A stretch of 64,000 nt of DNA from an uncultured Porphyromonadaceae bacterium. Lineage in GTDB: Bacteria > Bacteroidota > Bacteroidia > Bacteroidales > Muribaculaceae. Both the position numbers and the translations under genes were made by a program. This document shows, piece by piece, positions 21,693 through 32,883 of the stretch; within the stretch, counting starts at the first letter, position 1; each line of letters starts with the position of its first letter. The notes under the pieces are model-generated. The model did not search any database. It saw only the letters and a program-made list of their open reading frames with translations, and was not told where the DNA came from. The stretch covers positions 1 through 64,000 of the forward strand of contig CAMWUJ010000001.1 of the NCBI GenBank assembly GCA_947177405.1. The letters run 5' to 3'.

Positions 21693-22691
21693 TTAGTCTT
21701 TATCTAATTTGTATTTTGAAATATCCATTCCAAAGGAAAGGTTTAGCTTCTCGAGAAGTTCGTCAAGCTCGCTAAGCGATTTCTTACCGAAATTGCGGAA
21801 CTTTAACAAGTCATTCTTATTGAATACCACGAGCTCGCCGAGAGTTTCAACCTCAGCGCTTTTAAGGCAGTTGAGCGCGCGAACAGAGAGATCCATATCC
21901 ACGAGCTTGCTCTTAAGCAATTGACGCATGTGGAGCACTTCCTCATCGAACTCTTCCGGAGTATCCTCCTTGGGAGTCTCAAGCGAAATTTTCTCATCAG
22001 AGAACATCATGAAATGCTGAATTAGAATCTTCGACGCCTCCTTAAGAGCTTCCTTGGGATGGATCGAACCATCGGTAGTGACTTCCATCACAAGCTTCTC
22101 ATAGTCGGTCTTCTGCTCAACACGGAAGTTTTCAACAGAATATTTCACATTCTTGATCGGAGTATAGATGGAGTCGATAGCTATCTCGTCCACGGGACCG
22201 CCGGCGATCAACTCACGGTTCTCATCGGCAGGCACCCATCCACGACCTTTGTTGATTGTGAATTCCATTGTAAAGCTTGCCGACTCATCAAGGTGACAAA
22301 TCACCAATTCGGGATTCAGCACCTCAAAGCCGGAAAGCACCTTACCCAAGTCGCCTGCGGTGAACACATCTGTGCCCGACACTGAGACCACTCCCTTTTC
22401 AGTTTCATGGTCCTCGGTCAGCTGCTTGAATCTTACTTGTTTGAGATTCAGGATGATGTTAGTAACATCTTCCTTTACCCCCGGAATGGTATCCAACTCA
22501 TGGGCCACACCATCGATGCGTATCGCACAAATGGCGAAACCACCAAGCGACGACAACAAGATGCGACGCAACGCATTCCCTATTGTCTGGCCATAACCGG
22601 GCTCGAGGGGTCTGAATTCAAACTTGCCGAACTTGCTGTCGGCCTCAAGCATAATGACCTTGTCAGGTTTTTGAAATGCTAAAATTGGCAT
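21693..22691 (-). CDS. rpoA: DNA-directed RNA polymerase subunit alpha
   Basis: [23 protein letters not shown] and C-terminal [18 protein letters not shown]. Confidence 0.97.
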   Translation of the reverse strand: MPILAFQKPDKVIMLEADSKFGKFEFRPLEPGYGQTIGNALRRILLSSLGGFAICAIRIDGVAHELDTIPGVKEDVTNIILNLKQVRFKQLTEDHETEKGVVSVSGTDVFTAGDLGKVLSGFEVLNPELVICHLDESASFTMEFTINKGRGWVPADENRELIAGGPVDEIAIDSIYTPIKNVKYSVENFRVEQKTDYEKLVMEVTTDGSIHPKEALKEASKILIQHFMMFSDEKISLETPKEDTPEEFDEEVLHMRQLLKSKLVDMDLSVRALNCLKSAEVETLGELVVFNKNDLLKFRNFGKKSLSELDELLEKLNLSFGMDISKYKLDKD

Positions 22692-22708
22692 GGGTATCTT
22701 AATTTTTA

Positions 22709-23314
22709 TTATTTAGAATACAACTCGACGATAAGCTGTTCCTTGATTGTCTCAGGGATATCCTCACGCTGAGGCATATGAAGGAATTTACCTCCCTTAA
22801 TGCTTTCATCCCATTCAATCCAAGGATATTTGCTGTGGTTGAAACCTGCGAGACAATCAGCAATAACTTCCAGAGATTTGGATTTCTCTCTCACTGCAAC
22901 TACATCGCCGGGTTTAACACGGTAGGAAGGAATATTCACCACATCGCCATTAACTGTGATGTGTTTGTGAAGAACAATCTGTCGAGCTGCGGGACGTGTG
23001 GGTGCAAGACCCATACGGTAAACCACATTGTCGAGACGGCTTTCGAGAAGCTGGAGGAGCACTTCACCGGTAATACCCTTAGTGCGCGCTGCTTTCTCGA
23101 ACAGGTTGCGGAACTGACGCTCCAGAACACCGTAAGTATATTTTGCTTTCTGTTTCTCGCGCAACTGCAGACCATACTCTGATGTCTTTCTCCTGCGGTT
23201 TGCGCCATGCTGTCCCGGCGGATAATTTTTCTTAGCCAGAACTTTGTCATCACCGTAAATCGGCTCACCGAATTTACGTGCAATCTTTGTTTTTGGTCCA
23301 GTGTATCTTGCCAT
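22709..23314 (-). CDS. rpsD: 30S ribosomal protein S4
   Basis: [20 protein letters not shown]4 domain. Confidence 0.97.
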   Translation of the reverse strand: MARYTGPKTKIARKFGEPIYGDDKVLAKKNYPPGQHGANRRRKTSEYGLQLREKQKAKYTYGVLERQFRNLFEKAARTKGITGEVLLQLLESRLDNVVYRMGLAPTRPAARQIVLHKHITVNGDVVNIPSYRVKPGDVVAVREKSKSLEVIADCLAGFNHSKYPWIEWDESIKGGKFLHMPQREDIPETIKEQLIVELYSK

Positions 23315-23445
23315 TTTACTTTTCTTTCTTTATTTGCCCATGAGCCTATTCCTTAGCGCAGCCGCGACTATCGAGAGAAAGTGGTGAGACAGTCTATTCG
23401 CATTCAGAATCAGGCTTAGCGGACATTTCCAAAATTATTCTAATC

Positions 23446-23835
23446 TTAGACTCTTCTTCTTTTGGGAGGACGACATCCGTTGTGGGGAAGCGGAGTAACA
23501 TCAACGATCTCTGTTACCTCGATACCTGCGCCATGCACAGTGCGGATAGCAGACTCACGACCGTTGCCGGGACCCTTAACGTATGCTTTCACTTTACGGA
23601 GGCCAAGGTCGTATGCGACCTTTGCACAATCCTGAGCTGCCATCTGGGCAGCGTAGGGAGTGTTCTTCTTAGAGCCTCTGAAGCCCATCTTGCCGGCTGA
23701 AGACCAGGAAATAACCTGACCCTCGCTATTGGCCAGACACACAATGATGTTGTTGAAGGAGCTATGCACATGAAGCTGACCACTTGCGTCAACCTTGACA
23801 TTTCTCTTCTTAGCTGCGACTGTCTTTTTTGCCAT
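23446..23835 (-). CDS. rpsK: 30S ribosomal protein S11
   Basis: [10 protein letters not shown] and [13 protein letters not shown]. Confidence 0.97.
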   Translation of the reverse strand: MAKKTVAAKKRNVKVDASGQLHVHSSFNNIIVCLANSEGQVISWSSAGKMGFRGSKKNTPYAAQMAAQDCAKVAYDLGLRKVKAYVKGPGNGRESAIRTVHGAGIEVTEIVDVTPLPHNGCRPPKRRRV

Positions 23836-23847
23836 ACTTTTATGTTA

Positions 23848-24228
23848 TTATTTAGTAGCTTTCTTCTTATTAGCAACTGTTTTCTTACGACCCTTGCGAG
23901 TGCGGGCATTGTTCTTAGTGCTCTGACCACGCAAAGGAAGGCCAAGACGATGACGGATGCCACGGTAGCAACCGATATCCATCAGACGCTTGATATTGAG
24001 CTGGATCTCTGAACGAAGATCTCCCTCTACTTTATATCCGTTCTGGATCACTTCACGCACGGCGGCAGCCTGTGCATCTGTCCAGTCTTTTACCTTGATG
24101 TCACGATCAACACCAGCCTTGTTAAGAATAGTGTTGGCTGCGCTTCGGCCAATACCGAATATATAAGTCAAGGCGATCTCTCCTCTTTTATTCTGCGGCA
24201 AATCTACGCCGACAATTCTTACTGCCAT
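23848..24228 (-). CDS. rpsM: 30S ribosomal protein S13
   Basis: [33 protein letters not shown]. Confidence 0.97.
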   Translation of the reverse strand: MAVRIVGVDLPQNKRGEIALTYIFGIGRSAANTILNKAGVDRDIKVKDWTDAQAAAVREVIQNGYKVEGDLRSEIQLNIKRLMDIGCYRGIRHRLGLPLRGQSTKNNARTRKGRKKTVANKKKATK

Positions 24229-24265
24229 ATTGTATATTACAATTTAGATTACAAGGGTTATATTT

Positions 24266-24382
24266 TTATCCTTGACGTTGTTTGAGTTTCGGATTCTTCT
24301 TGTTTATCACATATAGTCTCCCTTTTCTGCGTACGATCTTGCTGTCAGGAGTACGTTTCTTGATTGATGCTCTTACTTTCAT
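24266..24382 (-). CDS. rpmJ: 50S ribosomal protein L36 (not in ORF track)
   Basis: Manual translation [38 protein letters not shown]. Confidence 0.95.
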   Translation of the reverse strand: MKVRASIKKRTPDSKIVRRKGRLYVINKKNPKLKQRQG

Positions 24383-24394
24383 ATCTTGTGTTCT

Positions 24395-24613
24395 TTATTT
24401 ATATCGAAATGATATTCTGCCCTTACTTAGATCGTAAGGTGACATTTCCACCCTTACTTTGTCGCCGGGAAGAATTTTTATATAATGCATTCGCATCTTG
24501 CCGGAAATATGGGCCGTGATTTCATGACCGTTCTCCAGCTCGACTTTGAACATAGCATTTGACAATGCTTCAAGAATAACGCCGTCTATTTCTATTGCAG
24601 CTTGTTTTGCCAT
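24395..24613 (-). CDS. infA: translation initiation factor IF-1
   Basis: [32 protein letters not shown]. Confidence 0.97.
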   Translation of the reverse strand: MAKQAAIEIDGVILEALSNAMFKVELENGHEITAHISGKMRMHYIKILPGDKVRVEMSPYDLSKGRISFRYK

Positions 24614-24637
24614 TTCTTATATGAATTATGCAATTTT

Positions 24638-25423
24638 TTATGAATCCTTACCATTTAAAGCGGCCTCGATATAATCGAATGTGGTTAAAATCTCAGGAGT
24701 CTCTCCCTTGATCACAATGGTGTGCTCATAATGAGCGGATGGTTTTCCATCGCGTGTGCGGCATGTCCACCCGTCCTCAGCACTAATCTTCACATTCTTG
24801 CTGCCGAGGTTGATCATAGGTTCTATTGCAATGCACATCCCGTTTTTAAGAACAGGACCGATTCCACGCCGTCCATAATTGGGCACCTCAGGATCTTCAT
24901 GCATACTCTTCCCGATTCCGTGACCGCACATCTCTCTCACAACACTATATCCATGTCGTTCGCAGTAAGTCTGCACAGCATTAGAGATGTCACCGATACG
25001 CTTGCCTTCCTTGGCAGCAGCAATCCCTTTGTAAAGAGATTCCTCGGTTACTTTCATAAGCTGTCTGACTTTTTCGTCCACTTCACCTACGGCAAAAGTA
25101 TAACAACTGTCTCCATGGAAACCATCAAGCTCTGCAACGCAATCTGTTCCTATGATATCACCCTCTCTCAATGCGTAATTAGAGGGGAAACCATGCACAA
25201 CAGTCTCGTTAACCTCAATACAAAGAGTACCGGGGAAGCCATGATAGCCTAAGCATGAGGGTTTACCCCCGTTATCGAGGATAAACTCTCTTGCTATAGT
25301 GTCAAGTCGAAGAGTGGTCACACCGGGTTTTACCCATTTCGCAACTTCTCCAAGAGTACGGCTCACAAGGTCGCAAGCCGCACGCATCTTTTCAATCTCT
25401 TCCGCTGTCTTGATATAGATCAT
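24638..25423 (-). CDS. map: type I methionyl aminopeptidase
   Basis: GYHGFPGTLCIEVNETVVHGFP, MCGHGIGKSMHEDPEVPNYG. Confidence 0.97.
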   Translation of the reverse strand: MIYIKTAEEIEKMRAACDLVSRTLGEVAKWVKPGVTTLRLDTIAREFILDNGGKPSCLGYHGFPGTLCIEVNETVVHGFPSNYALREGDIIGTDCVAELDGFHGDSCYTFAVGEVDEKVRQLMKVTEESLYKGIAAAKEGKRIGDISNAVQTYCERHGYSVVREMCGHGIGKSMHEDPEVPNYGRRGIGPVLKNGMCIAIEPMINLGSKNVKISAEDGWTCRTRDGKPSAHYEHTIVIKGETPEILTTFDYIEAALNGKDS

Positions 25424-25451
25424 TTTAAATTGTCAACGAGTTACAATTTTC

Positions 25452-26789
25452 TTAGAAAGCGCCACTTCCTGTGGTGCGACCTTTGATTCTACCATCCTTC
25501 ATCAGACCGTCATAATGACGCATCAGAAGGTGACCCTCGATGATTCGTAACGTATCCAATACTACACCTACGAGAATCAAAAGAGAAGTGCCTCCGAAGA
25601 AAGAAGCGAAGTTTCTGTTGAGACCGCAGATATGCGCGATCGCGGGAAGTATTGCCACAATGCCGAGGAAGATAGAACCCGGAAGGGTGATTCTCGACAT
25701 AATAGAATCAAGATAATCCACTGTCGGCTTTCCGGGCTTGATGCCGGGGATAAATCCGTTGTTACGCTTCATATCTTCAGCCATCTGAGCCGGACGGACT
25801 GTGATCGCAGTATAGAAATATGTGAAGGCCACGATCATGATGAAGTAAATGAAGTTATACCAAAAGCCGTACATATCGGTCATCGCACCAAAGAAACCGG
25901 TCTTATCAGTGCTGAATCCTACCAAAGTGACAGGGATAAACATTATGGCCTGGGCGAAGATGATAGGCATCACACCGGCAGCATTCACTTTTAAAGGAAT
26001 ATACTGACGCGCACCACCATACTGTTTGTTTCCAACCACCTTCTTTGCATATTGCACAGGCACTTTTCTTGTGCCCTGCACGAGGAGCACAGCTCCTGCT
26101 ATCACTGCAAGAAGAATGATAATCTCAACAAGGAAGAGAACGAGACCACCACCGGCGGAGTTCATGAGACGTCCTGTGAATTCCTGAATAAATGCCTCAG
26201 GCAGACGAGCAATGATACCGATAAGGATGATGAATGAGATACCATTGCCAACACCCTTCTGATCGATTCTCTCACCCAGCCACATAATAAACATAGAACC
26301 GGCTGCAAGAACCACAGTCATAAAGGCTACAGTCCAGAAGCCCATCTCTACGTGGCCACCGGCCGCCTTGACCTGATACTGAAGATTCATCAGATAGGCA
26401 GGACCCTGCAACACAAGAATCAACACTGTGAGATAGCGGGTGTACTGGTTGAGTTTCATTCTTCCGCTCTCACCTTCACGCTGCATCTTCTGAAATGCGG
26501 GAAGCACCATACCCAAGAGCTGAATCACAATTGAAGCCGTGATATAAGGCATGATACCTAACGCAAAGATAGAAGCCTGCGAGAAGGCACCTCCAGAGAA
26601 CATGTCGAGCAGCTGCATCAGACCGTCCTGTGTGAAATTCTTGAGTGCAAGAAGGTCGTCGGGATTGATGCCCGGCAACACAACGTAGCACCCGAAGCGA
26701 TAGATGATCACCAAGAGAAGGGTTATACCTATTCTCTTGCGAAGATCCTCTACACTCCAGATATTCTTTATTGTTTTTGTAAATCCCAT
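25452..26789 (-). CDS. secY: preprotein translocase subunit SecY
   Basis: Polytopic protein with SecY motifs (GCYVVLPGINPDDL, ALGIMPYITASIVIQLL). Confidence 0.97.
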   Translation of the reverse strand: MGFTKTIKNIWSVEDLRKRIGITLLLVIIYRFGCYVVLPGINPDDLLALKNFTQDGLMQLLDMFSGGAFSQASIFALGIMPYITASIVIQLLGMVLPAFQKMQREGESGRMKLNQYTRYLTVLILVLQGPAYLMNLQYQVKAAGGHVEMGFWTVAFMTVVLAAGSMFIMWLGERIDQKGVGNGISFIILIGIIARLPEAFIQEFTGRLMNSAGGGLVLFLVEIIILLAVIAGAVLLVQGTRKVPVQYAKKVVGNKQYGGARQYIPLKVNAAGVMPIIFAQAIMFIPVTLVGFSTDKTGFFGAMTDMYGFWYNFIYFIMIVAFTYFYTAITVRPAQMAEDMKRNNGFIPGIKPGKPTVDYLDSIMSRITLPGSIFLGIVAILPAIAHICGLNRNFASFFGGTSLLILVGVVLDTLRIIEGHLLMRHYDGLMKDGRIKGRTTGSGAF

Positions 26790-26801
26790 TGTCGGTTAAT
26801 T

Positions 26802-27248
26802 TTATTTTTTGGTTACGGTGCCACCTGCGGCTGTGATAGCCTCCTCCGCTTTCTTTGAGAAAGCATTGGCCTCGACTTCTACGGCACGTGTCAACGCGCC
26901 ATTGCCAAGGATCTTAACAAGTGCATTCTTCGAAACCAGTCCGGCCTCGCGAAGATCAGCGATAGTGACTTTTGCGAGTTCCTTTGCAGCAGCCAAAGCT
27001 TCAATAGCATCAAGATTGATAGCCTTGTATTCAACACGGTTGATATTTTTGAAACCGAATTTAGGCACACGACGCTGCAAAGGCATCTGACCACCTTCGA
27101 ATCCAATCTTGCGACTGTAACCGGAACGAGACTTTGCACCTTTATGACCTCGGGTTGAGGTGCCGCCATAACCGGATCCGGGACCACGTCCTATACGCTT
27201 GTTGCTTTTATTGCTGCCGGGAGCCGGCTGTAAATTATGTAATTCCAT
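26802..27248 (-). CDS. rplO: 50S ribosomal protein L15
   Basis: [26 protein letters not shown]. Confidence 0.97.
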   Translation of the reverse strand: MELHNLQPAPGSNKSNKRIGRGPGSGYGGTSTRGHKGAKSRSGYSRKIGFEGGQMPLQRRVPKFGFKNINRVEYKAINLDAIEALAAAKELAKVTIADLREAGLVSKNALVKILGNGALTRAVEVEANAFSKKAEEAITAAGGTVTKK

Positions 27249-27269
27249 TTCTTTAATTCGCTTTTGAGT

Positions 27270-27449
27270 TTAAAGTTTTTCCACTTTAACTAAATGATGA
27301 ACCTTTTTCACCATGCCCATGATTGAGGGGGTGTCCTCTTTGATCACAGAGTGATTCATTTTGTGAAGACCGAGTGCATCCAAAGTCTCTTTCTGCACCT
27401 TGGGGCAGTTGATACGGCTCTTAATCTGGGTTACTTTAATCTGTGCCAT
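27270..27449 (-). CDS. rpmD: 50S ribosomal protein L30 (not in ORF track)
   Basis: Manual translation MAQIKVTQIKSRINCPKVQKETLDALGLHKMNHSVIKEDTPSIMGMVKKVHHLVKVEKL*. Confidence 0.95.
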   Translation of the reverse strand: MAQIKVTQIKSRINCPKVQKETLDALGLHKMNHSVIKEDTPSIMGMVKKVHHLVKVEKL

Positions 27450-27457
27450 GTTTTAGA

Positions 27458-27979
27458 TTATTTACCATTGAACACTTTTTCAACCGAGATACCACGGTTC
27501 TGCGCCACTTGTGCCGGGCTACGAAGCTCATCAAGAGCTGCGATTGTGGCCTTAACAAGGTTATGAGGGTTAGAGCTTCCCTTTGATTTTGCAAGAACGT
27601 CTGTGATACCAACACTCTCGAGCACCGCACGCATCGCACCACCGGCTTTCACTCCTGTACCCTCGCTGGCAGGTTTGAGGAAGATACGTGAACCTCCGAA
27701 CTTAGCCTCAACCTCGTGGGGGATTGTACCTTTATGCACGGGGATCTTGATAAGATTCTTCTTGGCAGTCTCCACGCCCTTTGCGATGGCAGCTGTCACC
27801 TCATTGGCCTTGCCGAGACCCCAACCGATCACACCATCTTCGTTACCGACAACCACGATTGCCGCAAAGCTGAAAGCACGTCCACCTTTTGTAACCTTGG
27901 TTACACGGTTGATGGCCACAAGACGGTCTTTCAATTCCAAATCATTAGTAGATTTAATTCTGTTATTTCTCTTAGCCAT
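27458..27979 (-). CDS. rpsE: 30S ribosomal protein S5
   Basis: S5 ds[25 protein letters not shown]. Confidence 0.97.
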   Translation of the reverse strand: MAKRNNRIKSTNDLELKDRLVAINRVTKVTKGGRAFSFAAIVVVGNEDGVIGWGLGKANEVTAAIAKGVETAKKNLIKIPVHKGTIPHEVEAKFGGSRIFLKPASEGTGVKAGGAMRAVLESVGITDVLAKSKGSSNPHNLVKATIAALDELRSPAQVAQNRGISVEKVFNGK

Positions 27980-27985
27980 AATAAC

Positions 27986-28327
27986 TTAAAATTTAAGACC
28001 GGCCTGACGGGCTGCATCGGCCAAAGATTTTACTCTGCCATGGAAAAGGTAACCGTTACGGTCGAACACTACCTCAGTGATACCCTTTTCCTGTGCTTTC
28101 TTAGCTATCACTTCGCCTACTTTGGCAGCCTGCTCTGTCTTAGTGCCGCCTTCAAGGCCTTTCGATGATGCAGCGCATAAAGTTGCGCCTGCGAGGTCAT
28201 CGATCAATTGTACGTAAATCCCCTTGTTACTGCGGAACACGCTCATGCGAGGACGATTTGCAGTGCCGGAGATTTTACCGCGAACACGCGTTTTTATTTT
28301 ATTTCTTCTTGCTATCTTGGATACCAT
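27986..28327 (-). CDS. rplR: 50S ribosomal protein L18
   Basis: [20 protein letters not shown] and [24 protein letters not shown]. Confidence 0.97.
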   Translation of the reverse strand: MVSKIARRNKIKTRVRGKISGTANRPRMSVFRSNKGIYVQLIDDLAGATLCAASSKGLEGGTKTEQAAKVGEVIAKKAQEKGITEVVFDRNGYLFHGRVKSLADAARQAGLKF

Positions 28328-28343
28328 AGTTTTCCTAATTTAA

Positions 28344-28898
28344 TTATTTGGCATTAGCCGATTTTCCAGACTTGCGACGGATAATCTCGCCCACAAACTT
28401 GATACCTTTACCCTTGTAAGGCTCAGGCTTACGAAGGCTGCGGATCTTGGCACATACCTGACCAAGCAACTGCTTGTCGTATGATTCAAGAATTATCAGA
28501 GGATTCTTATTACGCTCTGACTTTGCCTCTACCTTGATTTCTTTAGGAAGCTTGATATAGATAGCATGTGAAAATCCTAATGCAAGCTCGAGAACCTGTC
28601 CTGTGGATGTGGCACGATAACCCACACCTACAAGCTCCATCTCTTTCTTATATCCCTCGGAAACACCAACCACCATATTGTGGATAAGCGCACGATAAAG
28701 ACCGTGCTGCGCGCGGTGCTCACGATCGTCGGAGGGACGTGTCACAATTACTTCATTATTCTCCACTTTCACATCGAGATCAGGATTGATTGCCTGTGAA
28801 AGCTCTCCTTTCGGACCTTTTACAGTCACAACATTATCTTTCACTGTAACTGTTACGCCGGCCGGAAGCGCGATGGGTGCCTTACCTATTCTTGACAT
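28344..28898 (-). CDS. rplF: 50S ribosomal protein L6
   Basis: MSRIGKAPIALPAGVTV; EPYKGKGIKF. Confidence 0.97.
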   Translation of the reverse strand: MSRIGKAPIALPAGVTVTVKDNVVTVKGPKGELSQAINPDLDVKVENNEVIVTRPSDDREHRAQHGLYRALIHNMVVGVSEGYKKEMELVGVGYRATSTGQVLELALGFSHAIYIKLPKEIKVEAKSERNKNPLIILESYDKQLLGQVCAKIRSLRKPEPYKGKGIKFVGEIIRRKSGKSANAK

Positions 28899-28914
28899 AA
28901 TTTACCTCCTTCCA

Positions 28915-29313
28915 TTAATATACGTAACAAATTACCTCGCCACCAATCTTGCGCTCTTTAGCTTCCTTGTTGGTCATCACGCCCTGTGAAGTGGAAATGA
29001 TGGCGATACCAAGGCCGTTAAGCACACGGGGCATATCCTTGTAGCCTGTGTACTGGCGCAAACCGGGACGAGAGATACGATGAAGATTCTTGATCGCATT
29101 CACCTTGTCGATGGGATCATACTTGAGCGCAATCTTTATTGTGCCCTGTGGAGTGGGACCTTCCTCAAACTTGTAGTTTAAGATATAGCCCTGATCGAAA
29201 AGGATCTTAGTGATTTCCCTTTTCATTTTTGAAGACGGAATTTCCACCACACGGTGTCCCGCGCGGATGGCATTTCTCAGTCTGGTCAAATAGTCTGCTA
29301 TCGGATCAGTCAT
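28915..29313 (-). CDS. rpsH: 30S ribosomal protein S8
   Basis: MTDPIADYLTRLRNAIRAGH. Confidence 0.97.
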   Translation of the reverse strand: MTDPIADYLTRLRNAIRAGHRVVEIPSSKMKREITKILFDQGYILNYKFEEGPTPQGTIKIALKYDPIDKVNAIKNLHRISRPGLRQYTGYKDMPRVLNGLGIAIISTSQGVMTNKEAKERKIGGEVICYVY

Positions 29314-29425
29314 TGTTTTGTTGGTTAAATTGATTCAGATGTTCCGAACAATATTTAATACTCACTTATAGTCATGCGTAAACGCAAATTCACCTCATGA
29401 ATTCGCAAATACGCATAAACTTCTG

Positions 29426-29433
29426 CAAAGTTA
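29426..29433 (-). promoter_or_regulatory. putative promoter -7 element upstream of rpsH
   Basis: Reverse complement TAACTTTG in a 255-bp gap within the spc operon. Confidence 0.55.
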
Positions 29434-29515
29434 ATACTTATTTTTGAAATATGAGGTGAATTCACCAAAAAATTTTCTTCGTTTTTGTAAAAACGAAACA
29501 TTATTTCAAGAAAAT

Positions 29516-29560
29516 CGCCCGAACTTAAATTTCTTTAACAATGAATCTTAAGTTCAGGCG
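29516..29560 (-). terminator. putative intrinsic terminator after rpsN
   Basis: Minus strand CGCCTGAACTTAA..TTAAGTTCGGGCG then ATTTTCTT. Confidence 0.65.
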
Positions 29561-29568
29561 GTCATTTC

Positions 29569-29871
29569 TTACCAGCTTGCTTTTTTCACACCCGGAATCA
29601 GACCCGCGGAAGCCATCTCACGGAACTGGATACGGGAAATGCCGAACTGACGCATATATCCTTTCGGACGGCCTGTGATTTCGCAACGATTGTGAAGGCG
29701 AACTTTGGAAGCGTTTTTAGGAAGCTTCTGAAGTTTGGTAAGTGCCTCATAGTTGATATTACCATCTGCATCTGCAAGAGCAGCCTTCTTAAGGGCAGCC
29801 TTCTTCTCTGCATATTTGGCAACCATTCGTTGACGCTTCACCTCACGGGCTTTCATTGATTCTTTTGCCAT
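29569..29871 (-). CDS. rpsN: 30S ribosomal protein S14 (zinc-free form)
   Basis: [26 protein letters not shown]; lacks CxxC pairs. Confidence 0.96.
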   Translation of the reverse strand: MAKESMKAREVKRQRMVAKYAEKKAALKKAALADADGNINYEALTKLQKLPKNASKVRLHNRCEITGRPKGYMRQFGISRIQFREMASAGLIPGVKKASW

Positions 29872-29876
29872 ATCTC

Positions 29877-30422
29877 TTATTTTTCGTTTTTGAAGGGAAG
29901 TCCGAATTTCTTAAGAAGAGCAAAACCTTCCTCGTCGTTCTTTGCAGAAGTAACGAAGGTGATGTTCATACCCTGGAGCTTCGGCACATTATCGATGTTG
30001 ATCTCAGGGAAGATGATCTGCTCAGTGATACCGAGAGTATAGTTACCACGGCCATCGAGCTTTGAATTGATACCCTTGAAGTCGCGAATACGGGGAAGTG
30101 CCACCTTCACGAGTCTCTCAAGGAACTCATACATCTTCTCTCTGCGAAGAGTCACCATAGCTCCGATAGGCATTTTCTTACGGAGCTTGAAGGCAGCGAT
30201 ATCCTTCTTTGAAAGAGTAGGAACGGCCTTCTGACCGGTAATTGCAGTGAGCTCATTGATAGCTGTCTCGATCAGTTTCTTATCTTGGGTTGCACCGCCA
30301 AGACCCTGGTTGATGACGATCTTCTCAAGGCGGGGAACTTCCATAACGGTGTCGTATTTGAACTCCTCTTTGAGCTCAGGAACGATCTTTTCCTTATACT
30401 GTTTGCTAAGAGTTGTCTCCAT
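29877..30422 (-). CDS. rplE: 50S ribosomal protein L5
   Basis: [17 protein letters not shown]. Confidence 0.97.
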   Translation of the reverse strand: METTLSKQYKEKIVPELKEEFKYDTVMEVPRLEKIVINQGLGGATQDKKLIETAINELTAITGQKAVPTLSKKDIAAFKLRKKMPIGAMVTLRREKMYEFLERLVKVALPRIRDFKGINSKLDGRGNYTLGITEQIIFPEINIDNVPKLQGMNITFVTSAKNDEEGFALLKKFGLPFKNEK

Positions 30423-30742
30423 TATTTAATCTCCTCTCCTGATTTTTTTGAATAACGCACCGATTTTCCGGCCTCGTTCTTGCGACGCCCGATACGTGTG
30501 GGCTTACCGGTTTTCGGATCTACTACATTCAGATTAGAAATATGCACGGGAGCTTCGATTTTCACGATGCCACCCTGAGGATATTTGGCATTCGGTTTTG
30601 TGCTTTTAGACACGATGTTGACACCCTCCACGATAGCGCGGCGCTTGTCAACCTGCACCTCCAACACTCGTCCGGTCTTGCCTTTGTCATCACCGGCATT
30701 CACATAGACTGTGTCACCTTTCTTTATATGCAATTTTGCCAT
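30422..30742 (-). CDS. rplX: 50S ribosomal protein L24
   Basis: [22 protein letters not shown] (KOW). Confidence 0.96.
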   Translation of the reverse strand: MAKLHIKKGDTVYVNAGDDKGKTGRVLEVQVDKRRAIVEGVNIVSKSTKPNAKYPQGGIVKIEAPVHISNLNVVDPKTGKPTRIGRRKNEAGKSVRYSKKSGEEIK

Positions 30743-30762
30743 TTTTCTCTTGATTAAGACTG

Positions 30763-31128
30763 TTAAAGCACTTCAGGTGCCAATGAAACGATTTTCATGT
30801 TGGTGTTACGGAGCTCACGGGCCACCGGACCAAAGATACGGGTACCGCGGATTTCTCCGGCGTTATTAAGAAGGACACACGCATTGTCGTCGAAACGGAT
30901 ATAGCTTCCGTCGGGACGACGGATCTCCTTCTTTGTGCGAACAACAACAGCTTTCGACACCGTTCCCTTCTTGACATCAGAAGACGGGATGGTACTTTTC
31001 ACAGAGACTACGATGATATCGCCTACGCTGGCGTATCTGCGGCCTGTGCCGCCAAGCACGTGGATACAGAGTGCCTCTTTGGCTCCACTGTTGTCCGCAA
31101 CTGTCAAACGTGATTCTGTCTGGATCAT
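30763..31128 (-). CDS. rplN: 50S ribosomal protein L14
   Basis: [22 protein letters not shown]. Confidence 0.97.
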   Translation of the reverse strand: MIQTESRLTVADNSGAKEALCIHVLGGTGRRYASVGDIIVVSVKSTIPSSDVKKGTVSKAVVVRTKKEIRRPDGSYIRFDDNACVLLNNAGEIRGTRIFGPVARELRNTNMKIVSLAPEVL

Positions 31129-31130
31129 GA

Positions 31131-31388
31131 TTACTTAACTTTTTCGATGATTTCTACCAGTCTCCATCTCTTAGTCTTGCTCAACGGGCGAGTCTCCATG
31201 AGGCGGACTGTGTCGCCTACTGAGCACTCGTTGTTTTCATCGTGAGCATGATACTTCTTTGTCTTATTTACAAACTTGCCGTAAATAGGGTGCTTCTCTT
31301 TCCACTTGATCTCGACTGTGATTGTCTTGTCGCACTTATTGCTGGAAACCACCCCGATTCTTTCTTTTCTTAAATGTCTTTTTTCCAT
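31131..31388 (-). CDS. rpsQ: 30S ribosomal protein S17
   Basis: [29 protein letters not shown]. Confidence 0.96.
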   Translation of the reverse strand: MEKRHLRKERIGVVSSNKCDKTITVEIKWKEKHPIYGKFVNKTKKYHAHDENNECSVGDTVRLMETRPLSKTKRWRLVEIIEKVK

Positions 31389-31416
31389 TTCCTTAAATAC
31401 TTTGAATGGGAGTTAC

Positions 31417-31626
31417 TTACTTAGAGGCAGCGGCAGCCGCAATCTCTTTCTGGCGCAACACAGTCTTCAAGCGTGCAATCTCACGACGATCTTTGGTGAT
31501 CTTCGCAGGATTGTCAACGGGAGATATCGCGTGCGCTACTTTCAATTCACGATAAGCCTTCTCTGCAGCCTCTATGCGGGCTGTCAATTCCTGAATGCTT
31601 AATTCCTTGATTTCTTCCTTTTTCAT
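31417..31626 (-). CDS. rpmC: 50S ribosomal protein L29
   Basis: Start re-assigned to MKKEEIKELS (ORF-track start lies in an intergenic hairpin). Confidence 0.94.
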   Translation of the reverse strand: MKKEEIKELSIQELTARIEAAEKAYRELKVAHAISPVDNPAKITKDRREIARLKTVLRQKEIAAAAASK

Positions 31627-31698
31627 TTTTATCTGTTTTTTTGATTCATGTATGTCCGCCCCGGAGTTGCCTCCGGGGCCTCCATACATTATCAGTCT

Positions 31699-32130
31699 TT
31701 ACACATTCTGTGAGGGATCATAGTCGCGGCGAACCACAAACTTAGTGATCACGGGGAGTTTCTGAGCAGCAAGACGAAGTGCTTCTTTTGCGATATCGTA
31801 AGGCACGCCGTCCACCTCGATCAGGATACGTCCCGGAGTCACAGGCGCAACGAATCCCTCGGGATTACCTTTACCTTTACCCATACGTACCTCAGCCGGC
31901 TTCTTTGTGATGGGCTTATCGGGGAATATACGGATCCAGATCTGACCCTGACGCTGCATGTAACGTGTCACCGCAATACGGGCAGCCTCGATCTGACGGC
32001 CGGTGATCCACTTGGAATCGAGAGTCTTTATGCCGAACGAACCGAATGCAAGCTGGTTGCCTCTCTGGGCCTCACCTTTCATACGGCCTTTTTGCGAACG
32101 GCGATATCTTGTTTTCTTAGGCTGTAACAT
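31699..32130 (-). CDS. rplP: 50S ribosomal protein L16
   Basis: [19 protein letters not shown]. Confidence 0.97.
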   Translation of the reverse strand: MLQPKKTRYRRSQKGRMKGEAQRGNQLAFGSFGIKTLDSKWITGRQIEAARIAVTRYMQRQGQIWIRIFPDKPITKKPAEVRMGKGKGNPEGFVAPVTPGRILIEVDGVPYDIAKEALRLAAQKLPVITKFVVRRDYDPSQNV

Positions 32131-32145
32131 TTTATCTTAGCTGTT

Positions 32146-32874
32146 TTAACGGTTGTTATTCTTCTTATTGCGGAAACCGCCCTTGCGACCGCCCTGAGGA
32201 CGACCGTTCTCTTTCTGACCGATGGCATAAGAGGGAGTGAGCTCCTTCTTGCCATAGATCTCACCACGGCAGATCCAAACCTTGATACCGATGATACCTA
32301 CCTTGGTGAGAGCCTCAACCAAAGCATAGTCGATATCGGCACGGAGTGTGTGGAGAGGTGTGCGACCTTCCTTGAACATCTCTGAACGGGCCATTTCAGC
32401 ACCGTTAAGACGACCGCTCACCTGAACTTTGATACCCTCTGCTCCCATACGCATTGTGGAAGCGATGGCCATCTTCACTGCACGACGATAAGCAACTTTA
32501 TTCTCGATCTGACGAGCGATATTGGTAGCTACGATCTCTGCATCAAGCTCAGGACGCTTAATCTCGTGGATATTGATCTGAACCTCCTTATCGGTAAGTT
32601 TCTTCAATTCCTCCTTAAGAGCATCCACATCCTTTCCTCCCTTACCGATAATCATACCGGGACGGGAAGTGCAGATAGTAACTGTTGCCATTTTGAGCGT
32701 ACGCTCGATAATTATTCTGGATACGCTTGCCTTTGCAAGACGAGTGCGGAGATATTTACGGATCTTGGAATCTTCGAGAAGAGTCTCACCGTATTTCTTT
32801 CCACCATACCAGTTGGAGTCCCAACCGCGGATCACACCGAGACGGTTGCTGATTGGATTAACTTTCTGTCCCAT
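32146..32874 (-). CDS. rpsC: 30S ribosomal protein S3
   Basis: [25 protein letters not shown] domain. Confidence 0.97.
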   Translation of the reverse strand: MGQKVNPISNRLGVIRGWDSNWYGGKKYGETLLEDSKIRKYLRTRLAKASVSRIIIERTLKMATVTICTSRPGMIIGKGGKDVDALKEELKKLTDKEVQINIHEIKRPELDAEIVATNIARQIENKVAYRRAVKMAIASTMRMGAEGIKVQVSGRLNGAEMARSEMFKEGRTPLHTLRADIDYALVEALTKVGIIGIKVWICRGEIYGKKELTPSYAIGQKENGRPQGGRKGGFRNKKNNNR

Positions 32875-32883
32875 CTTTACAAA

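Noticed and set aside
29387-29462. Invertible promoter upstream of rpsH
   Set aside because: The 12-bp inverted repeat is short and one arm is part of a leader hairpin; inversion would shut off essential genes
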